From: Megaustenia siamemsis
Lineage: Eukaryota; Mollusca; Gastropoda; Stylommatophora; Ariophantidae
Direction of reading: 5' to 3'
DNA length: 64,000 nt
NCBI GenBank assembly: GCA_032433765.1
Contig: JAVIAB010000051.1
Location: forward strand, 77,492,244 to 77,556,243
Both the position numbers and the translations under genes were made by a program. Shown in pieces: positions 11,806-23,535 of the stretch (position 1 is the first letter of the stretch; every line of letters starts with the position of its first letter). The notes beneath the pieces were generated by a model. That model did no database searches, was not told the DNA's origin, and saw only the letters and a program-made list of their open reading frames with translations.

Positions 11806-11965
11806 AGACCGATTCCGAACAATGACCAACGTCCTCGGAGACAGTCTAGGAGCAGGAATTGTCAACCACTATTCAGTTGACGAGATGCCGCCCCTGGAGC
11901 ATGAAATGCATGACATCGACCAAGGAAAAGTCCCAAATGGGCAGCACGACACAACTCCCGTGTAG
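11806..11965 (+). CDS. EAAT: Excitatory amino acid transporter (SLC1/EAAT), last coding exon
   Basis: Reading from 11807 gives 52 codons to a TAG at 11963-11965. The start, DRFRTMTNVLGDSLGAGIV, is the hallmark of the SLC1 glutamate/aspartate transporter family (compare DRLRTTTNVLGDSLGAG in animal EAATs). It corresponds to the end of the last transmembrane segment (TM8) and the start of the cytoplasmic tail. Known role of the family: Na+/H+-coupled, K+-counter-transported uptake of glutamate at the plasma membrane of neurons and glia. The remaining tail is polar (NHYSVDEMPPLEHEM) and ends in TTPV, which fits a class I PDZ-binding motif (T-x-V at the C terminus). The segment is too short and lacks an initial ATG, so simple ORF finding misses it. 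No earlier exon was found between 1 and 11805, so the last intron is probably longer than 11.8 kb. No breaks are visible. Confidence 0.88.
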
Positions 11966-12290
11966 CCGATCTCCATTTCTTCTTGGGTGTATGTGATTTG
12001 TCCATTTCACCTCACGTGCAGACATGTCAATCAAGAATGACACTCTGGCTTTTGTATGATCTGCCTTGGTGGGAAATCAACACAGATTGATTTGACATCG
12101 CAATAAGTGGTTTATAATTTTTATGTAGCTTCAGACATTACGTCACGTTGTATAGAGTCGAGAATGTGTGTTTTACAGTTTAAAAACAAAAAATTGCAGA
12201 AGAGTCAGCTTATAAATGAGTTAGAATTTCAGGAATGAAAAAGCATTGTAAATATTTTATTAAAAGATATTTTTTAGATGAATGAATACC
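11966..12290 (+). other. Probable 3' UTR of the EAAT gene
   Basis: Non-coding sequence directly follows the TAG. An ATTAAA at 12259-12264 is a candidate polyadenylation signal variant. The true 3' end cannot be fixed from sequence alone. Confidence 0.45.
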
Positions 12291-12614
12291 TGAATCGAAA
12301 GTGATGCCACAGCTGGAGATTATAAATGTTTCACTTTTATTGAAGTAACTTGCATTTCTCTTGAACGTGAGAGATGAATTTTAACTACTTCATTATCACA
12401 GTAACTTAATTTATGAAAACGTTTCCTAGTTAAATATTCATATTTGCAATACAATGATTGCAGACAGAAGTTGTAGTGTGAAACAATGGTTGTTGTAAAC
12501 ATCCCGTATGTAAGTGGCATATGTATGCACGGTCCAGACTCATGACATCATGGCAGTGCTTTTATGTGAAATAGATAATCAAGCTAATGAGTGTTGTTTA
12601 GATGTGCAATTATG

Positions 12615-12666
<52 letters not shown>

Positions 12667-13130
12667 TACATACATAATAGTGATATGGCTTTGCAGATAA
12701 ATTAATTATGGGAGTAACTCTTAGTGTAGTAATTTTTAAGAATGACTCAAAGTAAAATAAGTTTATAAGAATGACTCAGCTTTAAGGAGTCCTATGAGAA
12801 TATAATCCAAATGAGCATTAATTATATGAGAATGACTCAGTTGTTGAATAATGATATTTAGAATGACTCGGTTTGCAGCAAAACTTGTGATAACAGTCCC
12901 GGTGATTAATAATCATATGAGAATAATCATATGAGAATAATCATATGAGAATGACTCAAGTACGAAAGAAGTTCTAAGAGAATGTTGGAGGTCTCATATT
13001 GAGAATGACTTAGGTATCTTATCAATTTTCCTTTCGAGCCGAAGACGCCACATGGGGCAGTAATTCTAGAATCTCTGTGTTTAACGATCTTATTATCATG
13101 CCAGACCTTGCACAGGGCCCGCATTTTATC
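12291..13130. other. No gene; (TA)n tract and scattered GAATGACTCA motifs
   Basis: A (TA)n microsatellite lies at about 12615-12663. From 12740 to 13010 the words GAATGACTCA and CATATGAGAAT recur irregularly, with a 14-bp unit (AATAATCATATGAG) repeated three times near 12908-12950. This looks like a decayed short tandem repeat. Confidence 0.55.
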
Positions 13131-13800
13131 TTACCAAAGGTTTCTGTTCAATCTCGACGAGGGAGCTAATGTCTGCTGTTGTTGCCTCTCACTTTAGTGT
13201 TCTTTTTAGCGTTTCTCGAGGAGTTACTTCTTTTATTCTCTGACCCTCTGGTTCACATTTGAAGGCCTGTTTTGAGATTCTCTTGTTGTCTCTTCTCATC
13301 ACATGACCAACATATGACCACTTTCTCTCTTGACTAAAGACGATATTTTTTTAATGCTTTGCCATTTCTATTATTTCCGCACTATTTAAATTGTGTCCAT
13401 CATGTATAAAGTATTTTCCTGACGCTTTTGTTTTCAAATGAAGAAGTAAAAGTAAAGAGCTCCGTCACGCCAAGTGTCACGCGTGTAGGGAATATGATGT
13501 TAGTGACCATAATTTTTTTAGACCATCGGCACATGATTTTTGAGGTAATGTGGTCGGTATTACGCCCGTGCCGCTTTACTTTACCAGAAAAAAATCCGGT
13601 ACCCATTTAAGGCTTAATTAGCCTGGAGGCTGTCGGTCAGAATCGCCCGACCTTTTGTCCTTTGTAGTCCAATTCACTAACCACTGAGCTATCACGGCTC
13701 CTCTGTTTTCAAATGCGTCAAATTTATTTTCTATTCTTTAGTTTTTTCCAGCTCTCGAATGCGTAAGTAAGTGTGGATAATGCATTTGATTTGATTCAGG
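13131..13800 (-). pseudogene. LINE-C-related fragment interrupted by a SINE
   Basis: Minus-strand similarity to the LINE-C copy at 32.0-32.9 kb is clear at the DNA level: 13140-13430 parallels 32120-32420 (ATCTCGACGAGGGAGC, GTTTCTCGAGGAGTTAC, CATCACATGACCAACATATG). 13716-13800 parallels the next stretch (GCGTCAAATTTATTTTC to TGCATTTGATTTGATT). The SINE-1 at 13441-13703 splits it. It is heavily mutated, with no open frame left. Confidence 0.72.
13441..13703 (-). mobile_element. SINE-1 copy inside a LINE-C relic
   Basis: The order is that of SINE-1 in reverse: the 3' end (AGTAAAGAGCTCCGTCACGCC) at 13450 and the tRNA-like head (CACTAACCACTGAGCTATCA, then CGGCTCC) at 13675-13700. A perfect 12-bp TSD (TGTTTTCAAATG) is at 13429-13440 and 13704-13715. 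Confidence 0.9.
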
Positions 13801-13979
13801 AATGAGGCAGTCTTATTAGAATGATTCAGGTATTAATAAGAACTGTGATTATTATTCAAGAGTACAGTAATATTATATTATAACGATTATTTTAGTGTGC
13901 AGTAAAGTAAGTGAATTACTAAAATGCTCCATAATGGCATGAGAGATATTAAAGAGCTCAGTAAAATTATTACATTGAC

Positions 13980-14292
13980 TAAGGTGTGCAGTAATATTGT
14001 CAACAATAATTAATGTGTGCAGTAATCTTGTCAACAATAATTAATGTGTCCAGTAATCTTGTCAACAATAATTAATATGTCCAGTATTCTTGTTAACAAT
14101 AATTAATGTGGCAGTAATCTTGTCAACAATAATTAATGTGTCCAGTAATCTTGTCAACAATAATTAATGTGTGCAGTAATCTTGTCAACAACAATTAATG
14201 TGTGCAGTAATCTTGTCAACAACAATTAATGTGTGCAGTAATCTTGTCAACAACAATTAATGTGTGCAGTAATCTTGTCAATAATAATTAAT
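13980..14292. repeat. 31-bp minisatellite, about 10 copies
   Basis: The unit includes CAACAATAATTAATGTGTGC then AGTAATCTTGT. Upstream (13860-13980) the word GTGCAGTAA(T) recurs at looser spacing, so the array has a decayed left flank. Confidence 0.9.
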
Positions 14293-14630
14293 GAGCTGAA
14301 AGGCTACTTGAAGACATAATACACTCCATGTGAATTCATGCAGTTCATTGCAGAAAATCTCTCTTTCTTTGCATTCATTTATATTTCTTTTTATGAATCT
14401 GGCTGCTGCAGAATATATTTTTATCGACATGTTGAAATCAGAAAATGATATAACAAGATGGCTCCATATACAAGAACTAACATTACAACATGATTGTTTT
14501 TTTTTGTTTCTTTTATTTTTCTTTACAGCTTTAGGAACAAACAAAATCTTCATCACAAATGGATGAAATTTAAAATATCTACTTCACAACCAACCCCACC
14601 TGGCTACTCTAGACACACAAGCACACACAG

Positions 14631-14693
<63 letters not shown>

Positions 14694-15180
14694 TCGACTA
14701 GTTTGTGAAATCATTTGTATTGCTAACTTTTTTCCGATGCACCTGTTTTATTCCACCCTCCCCCCAGATTAAAAATTGATTTAGCAAGAAAATAGACAAT
14801 TCCTTTAACAAGCACGTAGGCGTTAGTAGCATTCTGCTACATCGGCAAAACAAATAGAGGAAAATAAACCAAGGAAGGCAAAAATTGTAACAGATCTAAA
14901 ATGAAATCATCACGGAGATAGAATATTGCTTAATAATTGTAATTATTATATTTTTTTTTTTTAGATTTTAATAGCCCATTCACTAAAAATGTCGAATAGT
15001 TGCTACTAATATTATATGTTCTGACTAAAATAATTCCGGTAATTAGCACATTGGGATCATTAATTGTGAAGATCCTTGTAAAGAACATCAACGTCATCTT
15101 TACGTAATATGCGCATGGATAAACCATCATTTCTCTTCGCAACTTTTTGTCTCTACAGCTCTTTACCAGTTCGATTGCCG
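14293..15180. other. No gene seen; (TA)n(GA)n microsatellite
   Basis: A compound microsatellite, (TA)n followed by (GA)n, is at about 14636-14692. Flanks are AT-rich with no convincing exon. Confidence 0.6.
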
Positions 15181-15184
15181 ACTT

Positions 15185-15400
15185 AACTACTGTAAAAGTA
15201 AAGGTTCCCTCCACGCCACACATACAGGGAACATGATGTTAATGACCATAGTTTCAATAAACACTGCACTTTTTTGAGTGATGGTTTTTTGGTATCATGC
15301 CAGCCGCTTTTATTTCCCAGAAAAAATCTATGCTACCAATTTTTAGAGGCTGTGTGAACCCTGGGGCCTTGCCACTTAATCTTTGGGGAGAGCTGGAAGG
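15185..15400 (-). mobile_element. Diverged SINE-1 copy lacking a clear head
   Basis: GTAAAGGTTCCCTCCACGCC (15195), AACATGATGTTAATGACCAT, CATGCCAGCCGCTTTTATTT and the AGAGGCTGTGTGAACCC segment follow SINE-1 order on the minus strand. No TSD was found. Confidence 0.62.
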
Positions 15401-16044
15401 ACTGACTACAATTAGACTTCATCTACAATGTTTACAGGAAAGATCAAATTGCTACATGTATTTCTAGACTGATATATTCTCATGGCAGAACTTATCAACA
15501 TTTTCTTGAAGTTACAAATAATTAGCTTCCCACTGTGGTCAGGCTCCAGGAAATGCACAAAACCATTCTTACAAAGTGTACAATTCAGTTCAAGAGAAAT
15601 TCTGGATTTATACGGCAACTTTGGATGACATACAAGCTCTTTGGTTCATTAGAAGAGCTGCAGATCAGATTGAATTTTAATGACGCCATAGGGACAGAAC
15701 GAAGAAATAGGCGACGTGATTTCTGTTTATTTCCATTCGTACATTTTTAAACAATCGGATATTCTATGTAGACACACTGAGCAAAACAATATTGCATGTT
15801 TGTCATCTCTGAATATGGGACAATGAGTTTGTTTACCATTTTAAAATTCGGTTGTTTCTTCTGTATTGTTTATGTAAATGTGCCATATTATTGATTATAA
15901 ACATTTGATTACTGGACATTTGCTTTATCGTGTGCTTTGAATTGATTTTCCGACACGACTCATCTCAGTGTCCAGCTCTCCGATCACAGGAAACTAAACG
16001 AAGAGGAAGAAGAGACAGAAAAAGACAAAGATATATATGCAGGG
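15401..16044. other. No recognised gene
   Basis: Open frames of about 70 codons occur on both strands near 15412-15750, without known motifs. They overlap each other and are probably chance. Confidence 0.45.
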
Positions 16045-16310
16045 TCGGATTTAAACTTGGTGAGGCCCTAAGCTGATTTAGCTAAATGAAACTTTGAAGC
16101 CCCTAGTTAAAACACCATGTTTATATAAACAATTACACTATAAACAAATCTGAGGCCCCCTCGCCTTGTGAGACACTAAGCTGACTAAGCTAAATGAAAC
16201 TGTGAAACCCCTAGTTAAAACACCAGAAGGTTTATATCAAAGATTACACTATAAACAAATTGGAGGCCCCCTTGCCTTGTGAGACACTAAACTGTAGTTT
16301 GTTTAGCCTG
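16045..16310. repeat. Direct duplication, unit about 109 bp, just over two copies
   Basis: The words GAGGCCC, TAAGCTGA, AGCTAAATGAAACT, CCCCTAGTTAAAACACCA and ATTACACTATAAACAAAT recur in the same order about 109 bases apart, with a third partial start at 16262. Confidence 0.8.
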
Positions 16311-17490
16311 GGTCTACATCCAGTCCTGAGTGTATACTCACTATTGTGATGAATTAAAAACTGGAAACTGTAATCTTGTTGTAACGTGTATGATCTCTCT
16401 GCGATCAGGACTCAATCAGAGTAGGATTCCAGACTCTCACATGAAGTCAGCTGTCAGGTTAAGTGTGTTGATCGCCCCCACAGACAGAACATCACAATTA
16501 GAGTCTGCCAGATCCACTCTGATTGAACACCCGTTAAAACGTTGCACTGTGTTCTGCGCCAGTGTCCCAGTGCATCCGATTTCAGCCAGCATTTTATTCA
16601 GGTTTGCATTCCTTAGCCTTTGATTGTCCCCAATCTTCCTGCAAGGCAGCAGATGATCTTTTCTGTAGGGGGATTCTGCCTAACCATCGGGCTAAATGAT
16701 ACAAGAACGCACATAGAGCAATACGTCTGCGGGGGAAAATCTCACATTGGAATTACCAGCTCGCTTACACTTTGCAATAAGAGGAAGTCGTCGTTAAACA
16801 TGTTCTTAATTAATGTGTAATCAACATTGTTCCTTTTGTCTTAGAGTGCTAAAGCAGTTAGTGTATTTCTCCGCTGGTCGCGATTCAATTCTCAGCGGAA
16901 GAGAGTTTGTTTTCCACTGGCAGTTTCACAGTTCACCAAGACTATCATTGTAAACCAGATATTTTCTCAAGGAAATTAGAGCGGCCCTGTGTTATACTGA
17001 AACAACATTCTAAAAGCTGTCAGTGGTAAAGGAAATATATGGACAATTATACCAATGAAAGTAGTTCAGCATATAACAGAAAACAATTGACAAATGTGTC
17101 CTCTTTTTACATCACCTTTATTTTGAGAACTTGCTGCTAAAAAAAACACGCAATAAAAACAAGGAAGATAAAATCTGTGGAATACATAAAATTACATAGT
17201 TTGGAAAAGATAGTAATGGTCGGCATGGTGCCAGATAGACAAAAGAGACTAAGACAAAGATAAATATGTTCTTGTTTTAATGATTGCTGTCATGTTTTAA
17301 TTTTTAGGACATTTAATTGTGTTATTTTTACTTTGATTATATATACATGTATATGAATTTTCTGTCGAAGTTTATCACATGGATATTGTTATGATGTGAA
17401 AACGGATTAATACCATTTCCAATATTTTCTATGGCAAATTTCACCAAATGATAAAACAGAAACACAACTTAATTTCTACAGCAGAGCAAT
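16311..17490. other. No gene; possible tRNA-like SINE relic near 16850-16920
   Basis: A stretch at about 16846-16905 (TAAAGCAGTTAGTGTATTTC, CGATTCAATTCTC) looks like worn A and B boxes. The rest is AT-rich. An open frame of 97 codons at 16330-16623 has no recognised motif. Confidence 0.4.
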
Positions 17491-17499
17491 AGAAGAAAA

Positions 17500-17890
17500 T
17501 ACAAGCTATGAAGATTATAAATTTCCGTAAGATTTTTGACACCTTTTACTTAGATCGTATCATAAATGAAAAATTTCGCAAAAGGATACAAGAAGCAATC
17601 GGAGTACATTATGATCCTTTGACTTTTGTGAAGCAATGCAAAAAAAAAAAAATTGTTTAGCTTCGTATCTTGATCAACTGGCCCGGCTAAGCTCATGCTG
17701 CTCAGAACTGTGTAAAGAACGAGAAGAAAGTGTAGACAGAGAAAGTTAATGGGCAGATAACATAAAACTGGACAAGTCTCGCATTCACAATCCCAAAAAA
17801 TAACTGAAGATAGAGATACTCGGTGAAGGTTATGAAGTCTGTCGGTGGTGTCACTATGACCCACTAGGTTCATCGAATGAAGAGGAAGAA
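17500..17890 (+). pseudogene. LINE RT C-terminal remnant
   Basis: Plus-strand frames give KIFDTFYLDRIINEKFRKRI, then QEAIGVHYDPL and FVKQCKKKK. After a stop and frame changes come WTSLAF and RYSVKVMKSVGGV. This order (…RIRQAIG… …K(L)KW… …WTGL.F… …W..LV.KS…) is typical of the last 150 residues of an RTE-like LINE. It has many stops and is a relic. Confidence 0.6.
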
Positions 17891-17904
17891 GATCGTTGGT
17901 AAAT

Positions 17905-17987
17905 TAATCATCATTATCATGTGCCATTTCGGTTGGCGTAGGTGATCATGACGTTCCATAATCTTCTATCCACAGTGCATCGTATTA
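17905..17987 (-). pseudogene. LINE-A 3' tip (about 80 bp)
   Basis: TCATCATTATCATGTGCCAT followed by TTCGGTTGGCGTAGGTGATCAT matches the 3' end of LINE-A at 2228-2310, including the trinucleotide tail. It is an extremely 5'-truncated copy. Confidence 0.75.
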
Positions 17988-17989
17988 AC

Positions 17990-18770
17990 CGGTAAATTAA
18001 TGCCAGCATAAATGTAAAGGTTTACAACTCAATTACTGCCGTTGATGAGTGGAGTGTACGGGCTTTATTTATAATCGTTCACCGTTTCCAGGAACACGAC
18101 CTAATGCTCGCTTCCTGGATGTCAAATTAATGTTTACTTCAATTAGACAATTCATATTTTGACAATCTTGACCTTGTTAATAACTTCATATTGTTGTTGT
18201 GATTTCTGGCAGGTTGTGATTTCACAAATCTGGTGTATTAGATAATACTTATTTCATAGAGTCTATGTAAATATAAAAGTTCCCACATAGTCACTATGTT
18301 TATTTACAATTACTGTGACGGATTTCATTAAGCTGTCAAATGTATGTGATTCGTTGCAAAATTTAAATTGGTTGTGAAATATGTCAAAATGTAAATTAAT
18401 CCCACTTGAGTTGTTGCTTTGTTATGTTGAATTCATTCATTTCAGGACACAGTTGAATTCTGATGATCGTTGATTTTTTTATTTTTTTAAATCTAAATGT
18501 GATAGATTTAAAGATATAGCTGAACTCAGGCGAGTCGTTGGTTGTAGATGTGAGTATATTAACTTCACCCCTCTCAGAGTCGAACACGAGTCTGGCATAA
18601 GTGACTACTTGTTTTACAAAAGCAGAGGTTTAACCAAATTCCTAAAACACTTCTTATTCTCTACAGGACGTTGATAGAAGTCACGATTACCGGTTGTCAT
18701 GTTGCCTCAAGAGCAAAAACAGCAAACGTGACGTCATTCGTCAATGTAATACTTAGTATTCTTTATTGAG
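17990..18770. other. No gene seen; AT-rich DNA
   Basis: No exon-like or repeat structure was recognised. Confidence 0.5.
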
Positions 18771-18778
18771 ATCTTTAT

Positions 18779-19441
18779 ATGATCATAAACAAAGAAAATT
18801 CTCAAGACCTACAAATAAATATCAAAATTGAAGGAATATATCTGGAGACAGTTCAGAGCTACAACTATCTGGGACATACTATAACTAGTGATGGAAAATG
18901 TAAAATTGAAATAAACAAAAGAATGTGTATGGCAAAAAGGAATTTTAATGCCATGAAAAGTGTACTAACATCAAAACAAATAACACCAGGACTAAAACTA
19001 AGAATAGCAAAATGTTATATCTTCTCAGTATTCGTGTATGGTGCAGAAACATGGGCATTAGACAAGAAAACAAAATAGAAAATTGAAGCCTTTGAAATGT
19101 GAATTTATAGAAGAATAGATAGAATTGGATGGAAAGTAAAGAAAACAAACGATGAAGTTTTAAAACAACTAAAAATGAAAAGAGAACCACTAGACACAAT
19201 TAGAACAAGACAAATGCAATTTTTGGGGCATGTTAAAAGACACAACAGCTTAGTAAAAGTAATATTGGAAGGGAAAATACAAGGTAAAAGAAGCATAGGC
19301 AGACCAAGACTAACATGGACGAGTAACATCAAAAGATGGATAAGTCAACCTATGACAATCTGCACCATCAAAGTAAGAGACAAAATGGAATGGCGCTCCA
19401 TGGTAGCCAACCTTCGATGCGAAACGGCACCTAATGAATGA
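18779..19441 (+). pseudogene. LINE-B C-terminal fragment with two stop codons
   Basis: The frame shows IEGIYLETVQSYNYLGHTIT (post-RT thumb region), GLKLRIAKCYIFSVFVYGAE, TWALDKKTK, a stop at 19076-19078, another at 19099-19101, then RIDRIGW, FLGHVKRH, VILEGKIQGK, IGRPRLTW, WISQPMT and WRSMVANLRC. It lacks the RT catalytic core (no FADD), so it is 5' truncated. Other LINE-B copies lie at 25.3, 30.4, 33.0, 38.3 and 44.5 kb. Confidence 0.82.
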
Positions 19442-20359
19442 ATATTGAGAAACATTAACTGACGTTCTCAAGAATTCGATATTTCTAACAATGAGATCCG
19501 GGGACAAAGTAGTTGCAAAAATAATTCGCCGCCAATCGGACGACCTAGGTTCGAATTCCGTGAACAGTACTCGAGACTTGCAAAATCTTCTATGATCCAC
19601 TCAATCACCAGATGAAATGGAGACCACAGTTTTCGTTCTATGGGAAGGCCGACACATTCTATGTAGTTTATACTGAAGGAAGACGAAATCAGTCTTGATT
19701 TTCCAGTTAGCTATCGGTTGGCTGGCAGAACATAATGACTCATATTCAGATCGCATTACTTTTTTTTTCTTTAAGAATAGTTTCATATCGATAAATTAAT
19801 GCAATCTTTTACTGAAGAAAATTGTGTTGTCAATATTTTAAAGAAACAAAAGGGTTGTGATATATTTAAATAGATTAACTCAGTGCAAATAATTTAAAAG
19901 TAATGTATAGTTTTAATATATTTATGCAGATTAAGTGGTTATATATACCGCAAATGGTTGTGATCTACTTTGTGAAATGAATCTATCTTCAATAACTTAA
20001 TACCTACATATTGATCTATTTATGGAGATTTATTTCATGTTATTTTAATACCAATACCAGCGATTCATTTCTGCAAAAAAATTGTACCTGAAACTAATAA
20101 TCATTTCATAAAATGTCGTGATACACTCTGCCTGTAAGCTCTGATGTACTTACATTTGAAACATCTTAGAAAATAACTAACAGATAAGAATGTAACAGGC
20201 TGTTGTTCTAGTATTAACATGCGCTGTACATATACATGTCGATACAGTTAAAGTACTAAAGATGTACTAAAACGCAATCCGGGCCATTCTGGTTATAAAT
20301 TCGAAATTATCTAGTGAATAATGTAAAAATAAGTAAAAAGAAAATGAAATGCAAGAAAT
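19442..20359. other. No gene; one B-box-like motif near 19550
   Basis: GACCTAGGTTCGAATTCCG at about 19541-19559 matches a Pol III B box and could be an old tRNA-like SINE head. The rest is AT-rich with nothing recognisable. Confidence 0.4.
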
Positions 20360-20515
20360 AAACGTGACTACCACGCCTCGAGTGTCACATGCAGGGAATA
20401 TTGATTTATAGTGCCCATATATCTTGTAAAAATATGACGTTTTCAAAATGTGGTCTAAAACTACGCCAGGCCGCTTTTATTTCAAATAAAAATTGCTGCA
20501 TCCATTTAAGGCTGA
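20360..20515 (-). mobile_element. Diverged SINE-1 3' fragment
   Basis: GCAGGGAATATTG, TAGTGCCCATATATCTTG, TACGCCAGGCCGCTTTTATT and CCATTTAAGGCTG follow SINE-1 order. The tRNA-like head is missing. Confidence 0.62.
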
Positions 20516-20640
20516 CGGAGTCTATAAAGGGACAAAGAGGAAGACGAAAATATATTTGCGGAAGACAAGTGAAGGCAGAAATAAATTGGATAGGGAAGAC
20601 AAGGAACGATCTTAAAAGAATGAGATGAAACAGAAAAGAC
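20516..20640 (+). pseudogene. LINE-G 3' coding end, merging into the 42-bp satellite
   Basis: The frame reads GQRGRRKYICGRQVKAEINW then IGKTRNDLKRM. This parallels the LINE-G copy at 25.6 kb (GKRQRGRPRNSWRRQIEAEM, GKTWNYIKGM). The sequence passes without a break into the first satellite unit. Confidence 0.65.
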
Positions 20641-23535
20641 ATGCTTTATGAGAACTCGGTGAGCTCGAAATAGATAAAAGACATTCTTTATGAGAACTCG
20701 GTGAGCTCGAAATAGATAAAAGACATACTTTATGAGAACTCGGTGAGCTCGAAATAGATAAAAGACATACTTTATGAGAACTCGGTGAGCTCGAAATAGA
20801 TAAAAGACATACTTTATGAGAACTCGGTGAGCTCGAAATAGATAAAAGACATTCTTTATGAGAACTCGGTGAGCTCGAAATAGATAAAAGACATACTTTA
20901 TGAGAACTCGGTGAGCTCGAAATAGATAAAAAAAACATGCTTTATGAGAACTCGGTGAGCGCGAAATAGATAAAAGATATGCTTTATGAGAACTCGGTGA
21001 GCTCGAAATAGATAAAAGACATGCTTTATGAGAATTCTGTCAGCTCAAAACAGATAAAAGACATGCTTTATGAGAAGTCTGTCAGCTAAAAACAGATAAA
21101 AGACATGCTTTATGAGAACTCGATGAGTTCGAAATAGATAAAAGATATGCTTTATGAGAACTCGGTGAGTTCGAAATAGATAAAAGACATGCTTTATGAG
21201 AATTCTGTCAGCTCAAAACAGATAAAAGACATGCTTTATGAGAACTCGGTCAGCTCAAAACAGATAAAAGACATGCTTTATGAGAACTCGGTCAGCTCAA
21301 AACAGATAAAAGACATGCTTTATGAGAACTCTGTCAGCTCAAAACAGATAAAAGACATGCTTTATGAGAACTCGGTCAGCTCAAAACAGATAAAAGACAT
21401 GCTTTATGAGAACTCGGTCAGCTCAAAACAGATAAAAGACATGCTTTATGAGGACTCGGTCAGCTCAAAACAGATAAAAGACATGCTTTATGAGAACTCT
21501 GTCAGCTCAAAACAGATAAAAGACATTCTTTATGAGGACTCGGTCAGCTCAAAACAGATAAAAGACATGCTTTATGAGAACTCGGTCAGCTCAAAACAGA
21601 TAAAAGACATGCTTTATGAGAACTCGGTCAGCTCAAAACAGATAAAAGACATGCTTTATGAGCACTCGGTCAGCTCAAAACAGATAAAAGACATGCTTTA
21701 TGAGGACTCGGTCAGCTCAAAACAGATAAAAGACATGCTTTATGAGGACTCGGTCAGCTCAAAACAGATAAAAGACATGCTTTATGAGAACTCTGTCAGC
21801 TCAAAACAGATAAAAGACATGCTTTATGAGGACTCGGTCAGCTCAAAACAGATAAAAGACATGCTTTATGAGAACTCGGTCAGCTCAAAACAGATAAAAG
21901 ACATGCTTTATGAGGACTCGGTCAGCTCAAAACAGATAAAAGACATGCTTTATGAGCACTCGGTCAGCTCAAAACAGATAAAAGACATGCTTTATGAGGA
22001 CTCGGTCAGCTCAAAACAGATAAAAGACATGCTTTATGAGGACTCGGTCAGCTCAAAACAGATAAAAGACATGCTTTATGAGAAGTCTGTCAGCTAAAAA
22101 CAGATAAAAGACATGCTTTATGAGAACTCGATGAGTTCGAAATAGATAAAAGATATGCTTTATGAGAACTCGGTGAGTTCGAAATAGATAAAAGACATGC
22201 TTTATGAGGACTCGGTCAGCTCAAAACAGATAAAAGACATGCTTTATGAGCACTCGGTCAGCTCAAAACAGATAAAAGACATGCTTTATGAGGACTCGGT
22301 CAGCTCAAAACAGATAAAAGACATGCTTTATGAGGACTCGGTCAGCTCAAAACAGATAAAAGACATGCTTTATGAGAAGTCTGTCAGCTAAAAACAGATA
22401 AAAGACATGCTTTATGAGAACTCGATGAGTTCGAAATAGATAAAAGATATGCTTTATGAGGACTCGGTCAGCTCAGATAAAAGACATGCTTTATGAGGAC
22501 TCGGTCAGCTCAAAACAGATAAAAGACATGCTTTATGAGGACTCGGTCAGCTCAAAACAGATAAAAGACATGCTTTATGAGGACTCGGTCAGCTCAAAAC
22601 AGATAAAAGACATGCTTTATGAGAACTCGGTCAGCTCAAAACAGATAAAAGACATGCTTTATGAGAACTCTGTCAGCTCAAAACAGATAAAAGACATGCT
22701 TTATGAGAACTCGGTCAGCTCAAAACAGATAAAAGACATGCTTTATGAGAACTCGGTCAGCTCAAAACAGATAAAAGACATGCTTTATGAGAACTCTGTC
22801 AGCTCAAAACAGATAAAAGACATGCTTTATGAGAACTCGGTCAGCTCAAAACAGATAAAAGACATGCTTTATGAGAACTCGGTCAGCTCAAAACAGATAA
22901 AAGACATGCTTTATGAGAACTCGGTCAGCTCAAAACAGATAAAAGACATGCTTATTAGGACTCTGTCAGCTCAAAACAGATAAAAGACATGCTTTATGAG
23001 AACTCTGTCAGCTCAAAACAGATAAAAGACATGCTTTATGAGAACTCTGTCAGCTCAAAACAGATAAAAGACATGCTTTATGAGGACTCGGTCAGCTCAA
23101 AACAGATAAAAGACATGCTTTATGAGAACTCCGTCAGCTCAAAACAGATAAAAGACATGCTTTATGAGGACTCGGTCAGCTCAAAACAGATAAAAGACAT
23201 GCTTTATGAGCACTCGGTCAGCTCAAAACAGATAAAAGACATGCTTTATGAGGACTCGGTCAGCTCAAAACAGATAAAAGACATGCTTTATGAGGACTCG
23301 GTCAGCTCAAAGCAGATAAAAGACATGCTTTATGAGGACTCGGTCAGCTCAAAACAGATAAAAGACATGCTTTATGAGGACTCGGTCAGCTCAAAACAGA
23401 TAAAAGACATGCTTTATGAGGACTCGGTCAGCTCAAAACAGATAAAAGACATGCTTTATAAGCACTCGGTGACCTGGAAAAACGATAGATAAAACACATA
23501 CTTAATGAGAACTCACTGATCTCGAAAGGCGATAG
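20641..23535. repeat. 42-bp satellite, about 69 copies
   Basis: The unit includes GACATGCTTTATGAGAACTC followed by GGTCAGCTCAAAACAGATAAAA. On the plus strand it encodes a 14-residue repeat (MLYENSVSSKQIKD, with N/D/H/K variants), giving frames of up to 302 codons. The first 9 or so units are a distinct subfamily (GGTGAGCTCGAAATAGATAA, which puts TAG in frame). A marker block (AAGTCTGTCAGCTAAAAAC, then CGATGAGTTCGAAATAG) recurs at 21073, 22081 and 22375. The spacings are exactly 24 and 7 units, showing segmental duplication within the array. Confidence 0.97.

Noticed and set aside
16330..16623. 97-codon frame as a gene
   Set aside because: No motif or conservation that I can recognise; it lies between a duplication and a SINE relic.
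21189..22097. 302-codon frame of 14-residue repeats (and frames at 22456-22983, 22989-23492)
   Set aside because: Product of a 42-bp satellite. Neighbouring units carry stops, and there is no splice or domain context.
20641..23535. Centromeric satellite
   Set aside because: Only about 2.9 kb, a single array with unique flanks and a LINE at its edge; no evidence of megabase extent.
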